Below are positions 61,802 through 64,000 of a DNA stretch of 64,000 nucleotides, one piece after another. How positions within the stretch are numbered: the first letter of the stretch is position 1; each line of letters begins with the position of its first letter. The notes beneath the pieces were generated by a model. The model was not told the origin of the DNA. It saw only the letters and a program-made list of their open reading frames with translations, and ran no database searches. Origin of the DNA: Pinus tabuliformis (Eukaryota > Streptophyta > Pinopsida > Pinales > Pinaceae); contig CM062805.1 in the NCBI GenBank assembly GCA_031772625.1, forward strand, positions 517,370,102 to 517,434,101. The letters are read 5' to 3'. The position numbers and the translations under genes were made by a program.

Positions 61802-62266
61802 CTATTCAGCATTACAGCCCTCAAATACATTGGTTTTATCAGGTTTCTTTTCCTTTACAACCATTAGTAAAAATTGTTTGCATGAATTTATCATTCTTTT
61901 CATCGGACCTGAGTTTATGAGAGTATAATTATTCTTGAGCTTATGAGCTCTTACAAAGTATTCAATTCCATCTTTAACAAGTAGATACTTGTTCTCATCT
62001 CTATAGAACATAGCCTTTCTATCATACAAGTAAGGACTCCCTAAAACAATTCCACATATATACAAAGGAATTATGTCTAACTCAACCACATCTACAAATG
62101 CTGACCCAAAAGAAAACTTGAGTTTGCACTGTCTAGTCACTTGTAGTTGTGCTTTATCATTCAACCATCCTAATGGGTATGGTTTCTTGTGAGGTGTAGT
62201 TGCTAATCCCAATCTCTTTACAATTTCTTCAGAAATTATATTTACTTGTGAGCCACTATCAAACAA
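61802..62266 (-). pseudogene. Aspartic protease, right copy
   Basis: It opens MFDSGSQVNIISEEIVKRLG, with active-site DSGS, followed by LDIIPLYICGIVLGSPYLYD (the LG(S/M) second motif). It is separated from gag by a stop near 62279 and from RT by one near 61804. Confidence 0.82.
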
Positions 62267-62524
62267 AGTATCAATCTTTTAATTTTTGGAAATAACTCAA
62301 ATATGGAAAAGCTCATGTCTTTTTCTCTCATTTTCTTCATCAATAACATATTGAGCATAATTACTAATATATGCTTCAGAATTCTTACCTTTTATACTTG
62401 TGGCTGCTATAGTTGTTTCATCTCCTGAGTCCGACCCTAAATCTTTCTGAATAGATGCAGCAATCTTATTCTTCTTGCTGTCTGACTTCTTAGGTCTCAT
62501 CTCTGGATGTAGAATCCAACAATG

Positions 62525-63529
62525 CTAATCATCATGCCCATCCTTTTTACAGTGAGTGCATGAAGCTTTGATTTTCTGTGCAGTGTTAGCCTTCCTTGCT
62601 TTCCACTTCTGCTTTCTTTTCTCCTTGCTCTTGCTTACAGTGGGTTGGGATGTTCCCCCAACTTTTGGATTTCCATTTTTTCCTCTAGCTTCTAGATGAG
62701 TAGCCTGTACAGATACCTCATCTATACTAGTGGGATTAAACATGAGGATGGTATGCCTCATGTAGCTGTTTAGACCACCAATGTACTTCAAAAGAGTCTC
62801 TGGTGAGTCTAATGAGATACCCAACACCAATGCTCTCTTTCTGAATTCTTGAGTATACCATTGCACACTTTGCCCTTTCAACTGTCAAAGAGTTTGCCAA
62901 CTCATCATGGCTTGTTGCATGTAGGCCAATGGATAGAACTACTTTTTGATTGCAACAACAAATTCACTCTAGACATAGATGATCTTACCATGTCTTTTCA
63001 TATCAACTTGGGTTCTGCCTTCCCACCAAACCAAGGCATTGCCTCCTAGGCATAGGCTTGTTGGCTGAATCTTACTCTTGTCTGAATCTATGTTCTATAC
63101 CCTGCAATACACATCAATTTGTCTAATCCAATTGTCCAACTTTTTAGCATTTAGCTCTCCATCATATATAGGAAAATCAAATTTAACATCTAGGTTAATC
63201 AAAGATGCTTTCTTATTATGCACAGGGATATTAGGAGGTGTGAGAAAGCTTTCCTCATTCCCCTTTCCTTTGGAGTGGTCATGGAAGTGAGACTCATATT
63301 CTTCTTTATCTTGCACAGAACCTGATGAATCTTCAACCTTATTCTTTCTAAAGTCCCTATACATTTCTTCTACCATAGAATTTATAGCTAGGAAACTTTC
63401 TATGAATTGAGGGTCTGACCCAACAGAACCTTCCTCTGACATTGTCTTCCGAGGATAGACTCTCCCAATTTCAGGATTAGCTTCCACCAACTCTTCTTCT
63501 CCTAATTTTAGCTTTGATCTAGTGGGCAT
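62525..63529 (-). pseudogene. Gag, right copy
   Basis: ATG at 63529 opens MPTRSKLKLGEEELVEANPE, an acidic N-terminus. The gag core follows (FDFPIYDGELNAKKLDNWIR, then decayed, then QSVQWYTQEFRKRALVLGIS, LLKYIGGLNSYMRHTILMFN). It ends in a Lys-rich stretch with a CCHC knuckle (CTHCKKDGHDD plus a decayed HC). Stops near 63090 and 62885 break it. A linker to protease (62500-62297) remains open. Confidence 0.82.
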
Positions 63530-63568
63530 TCACTACTAAACCAACATAAGCTTGTCTAACCTTACAAC

Positions 63569-63585
63569 CTAGAGCTCTGATACGA
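63569..63585 (-). other. Primer binding site of the right chromovirus
   Basis: The minus strand reads TCGTATCAGAGCTCTAGG, one mismatch in the first 12 bases from TGGTATCAGAGC (initiator tRNA-Met), two bases from the LTR. This fixes element polarity and the LTR edge at 63588. Confidence 0.82.
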
Positions 63586-63587
63586 CT

Positions 63588-64000
63588 TGATCTGATAATC
63601 ACCCTGTGAGTGACATCAGTTAAATTCAAAAAGAGTCAAGGGATCTCTACTTGAATGGTTCATGAGGCACAATACTTGCTAAGGTTTTGCAAATGGGGTA
63701 GCAAGCTAAGTGGGCTTGATTGTGGGGAAAACTCCACAGTTAAGCGCGCTTGAGCCAGAGGAGTTCTGGGATGGGTGACCTCCTGGGAAGTCCTGGTTAC
63801 CGGGTGAAAGCCCCGGAAGTGATGATTGATGCTATGTGATTCATTTCACTAGTTTCAATCCCACTTCTTCACCCTTGTGAGCATCACCCGATGCAATGAG
63901 TGCTAAGTGAACTATTCAAAAATCATGAGAAATTAGTCAGTTACGACTACCTCTCATGGAAATGGTCATACGTGAATGACTTACTTAACGCAGTTGAATC
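63588..64000 (-). repeat. 5' LTR of the right chromovirus (partial, runs off window)
   Basis: The first 37 positions match 54359-54395. After 63625 it no longer resembles the left LTR. Either another sequence was inserted, or the two LTRs belong to different subfamilies. Confidence 0.65.
63727..63798 (+). pseudogene. 5S rRNA fragment (3' two thirds)
   Basis: The sequence matches plant 5S rRNA from the AACTCC block through the box A-like AGTTAAGCGCGCTTG, the intermediate element and the box C-like GGGATGGGTGACC to GGGAAGTCCTGG. The first ~45 bases and the last ~10 are absent or altered, so it is not a complete 5S gene. The Pol III internal control region is largely kept. It lies inside what should be an LTR, in the opposite orientation to the chromovirus. 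Cassandra TRIM elements carry 5S sequences in their LTRs and are the leading explanation. Confidence 0.78.

Larger units (their letters stand above)
54359..64000 (-). mobile_element. Rearranged pair of chromodomain Ty3 elements (extends past the window)
   Basis: Two copies of one family in minus orientation are arranged LTR (54359-55625), internal truncated in RT (55626-58005), LTR truncated (58006-about 58665), complete internal (to 63587), LTR (63588 onward). The internal regions 55908-58005 and 58966-61075 are nearly identical. The order can arise by insertion or tandem duplication followed by a deletion joining RT to LTR sequence at 58005/58006. Target duplications cannot be tested because the right end is outside. 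Confidence 0.8.

Overview
The window is repeat-rich nuclear DNA of a seed plant with a large genome, and no intact host gene is visible. A gymnosperm is most likely but not proven. Pointers are the very long decayed Tat/Ogre-type Ty3 element, conifer-like conserved hypothetical proteins, and a 5S rRNA fragment carrying the GCAGTTAAGCGCGCTTG-type core (here with A for the second G). Nearly everything is mobile DNA at different ages, much of it datable by nesting.

Layout. 0.4-3.1 kb: a broken, intron-bearing hypothetical gene on +. 5.1-6.05 and 26.3-27.4 kb: the two halves of an old + strand chromovirus whose integrase was split by a Tat-type element (6058-26265, minus strand, target duplication ctcac). 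The Tat element has LTRs, PBS, leader, a long Gln-rich gag, protease, RT-RNase H and integrase. Beyond integrase it carries a second RNase H, an antisense intron-containing ORF on +, and a conserved 3' region ending in a PPT. A solo copia-like LTR (6853-8458) sits in its 3' LTR, and an internally deleted relative (17993-21906) sits in its gag. A tRNA-derived SINE (26924-27140) sits in the chromovirus LTR.

27.6-37.0 kb: a decayed minus-strand copia element reduced to gag, with a gag/protease-only LTR element (30122-36291, +) inserted in its leader. 37.0-39.4 kb: purine-rich minisatellite, a 104-bp (AT)n tract and copies of a dispersed repeat. 39376-45807: a near full-length L1-type LINE (minus) with an RNase H domain and 15-bp target duplications. 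48.2-49.1 kb: a cullin-1-like processed pseudogene with a large internal deletion. 50.7-53.5 kb: AT-rich DNA with dispersed and tandem duplications. 53455-53649: a 183-bp copia LTR plus PBS.

54359-64000: two copies of one chromodomain Ty3 family (minus strand), rearranged as LTR / truncated internal / truncated LTR / complete internal / LTR. The right LTR runs off the window and contains a 5S rRNA fragment.

The elements do not form a working pathway. Each encoded its own capsid, protease, RT, RNase H and integrase functions, and all are now interrupted by stops or frameshifts. The most unusual unit is the Tat element, because of its second RNase H outside integrase and the convergent antisense intron-containing ORF.
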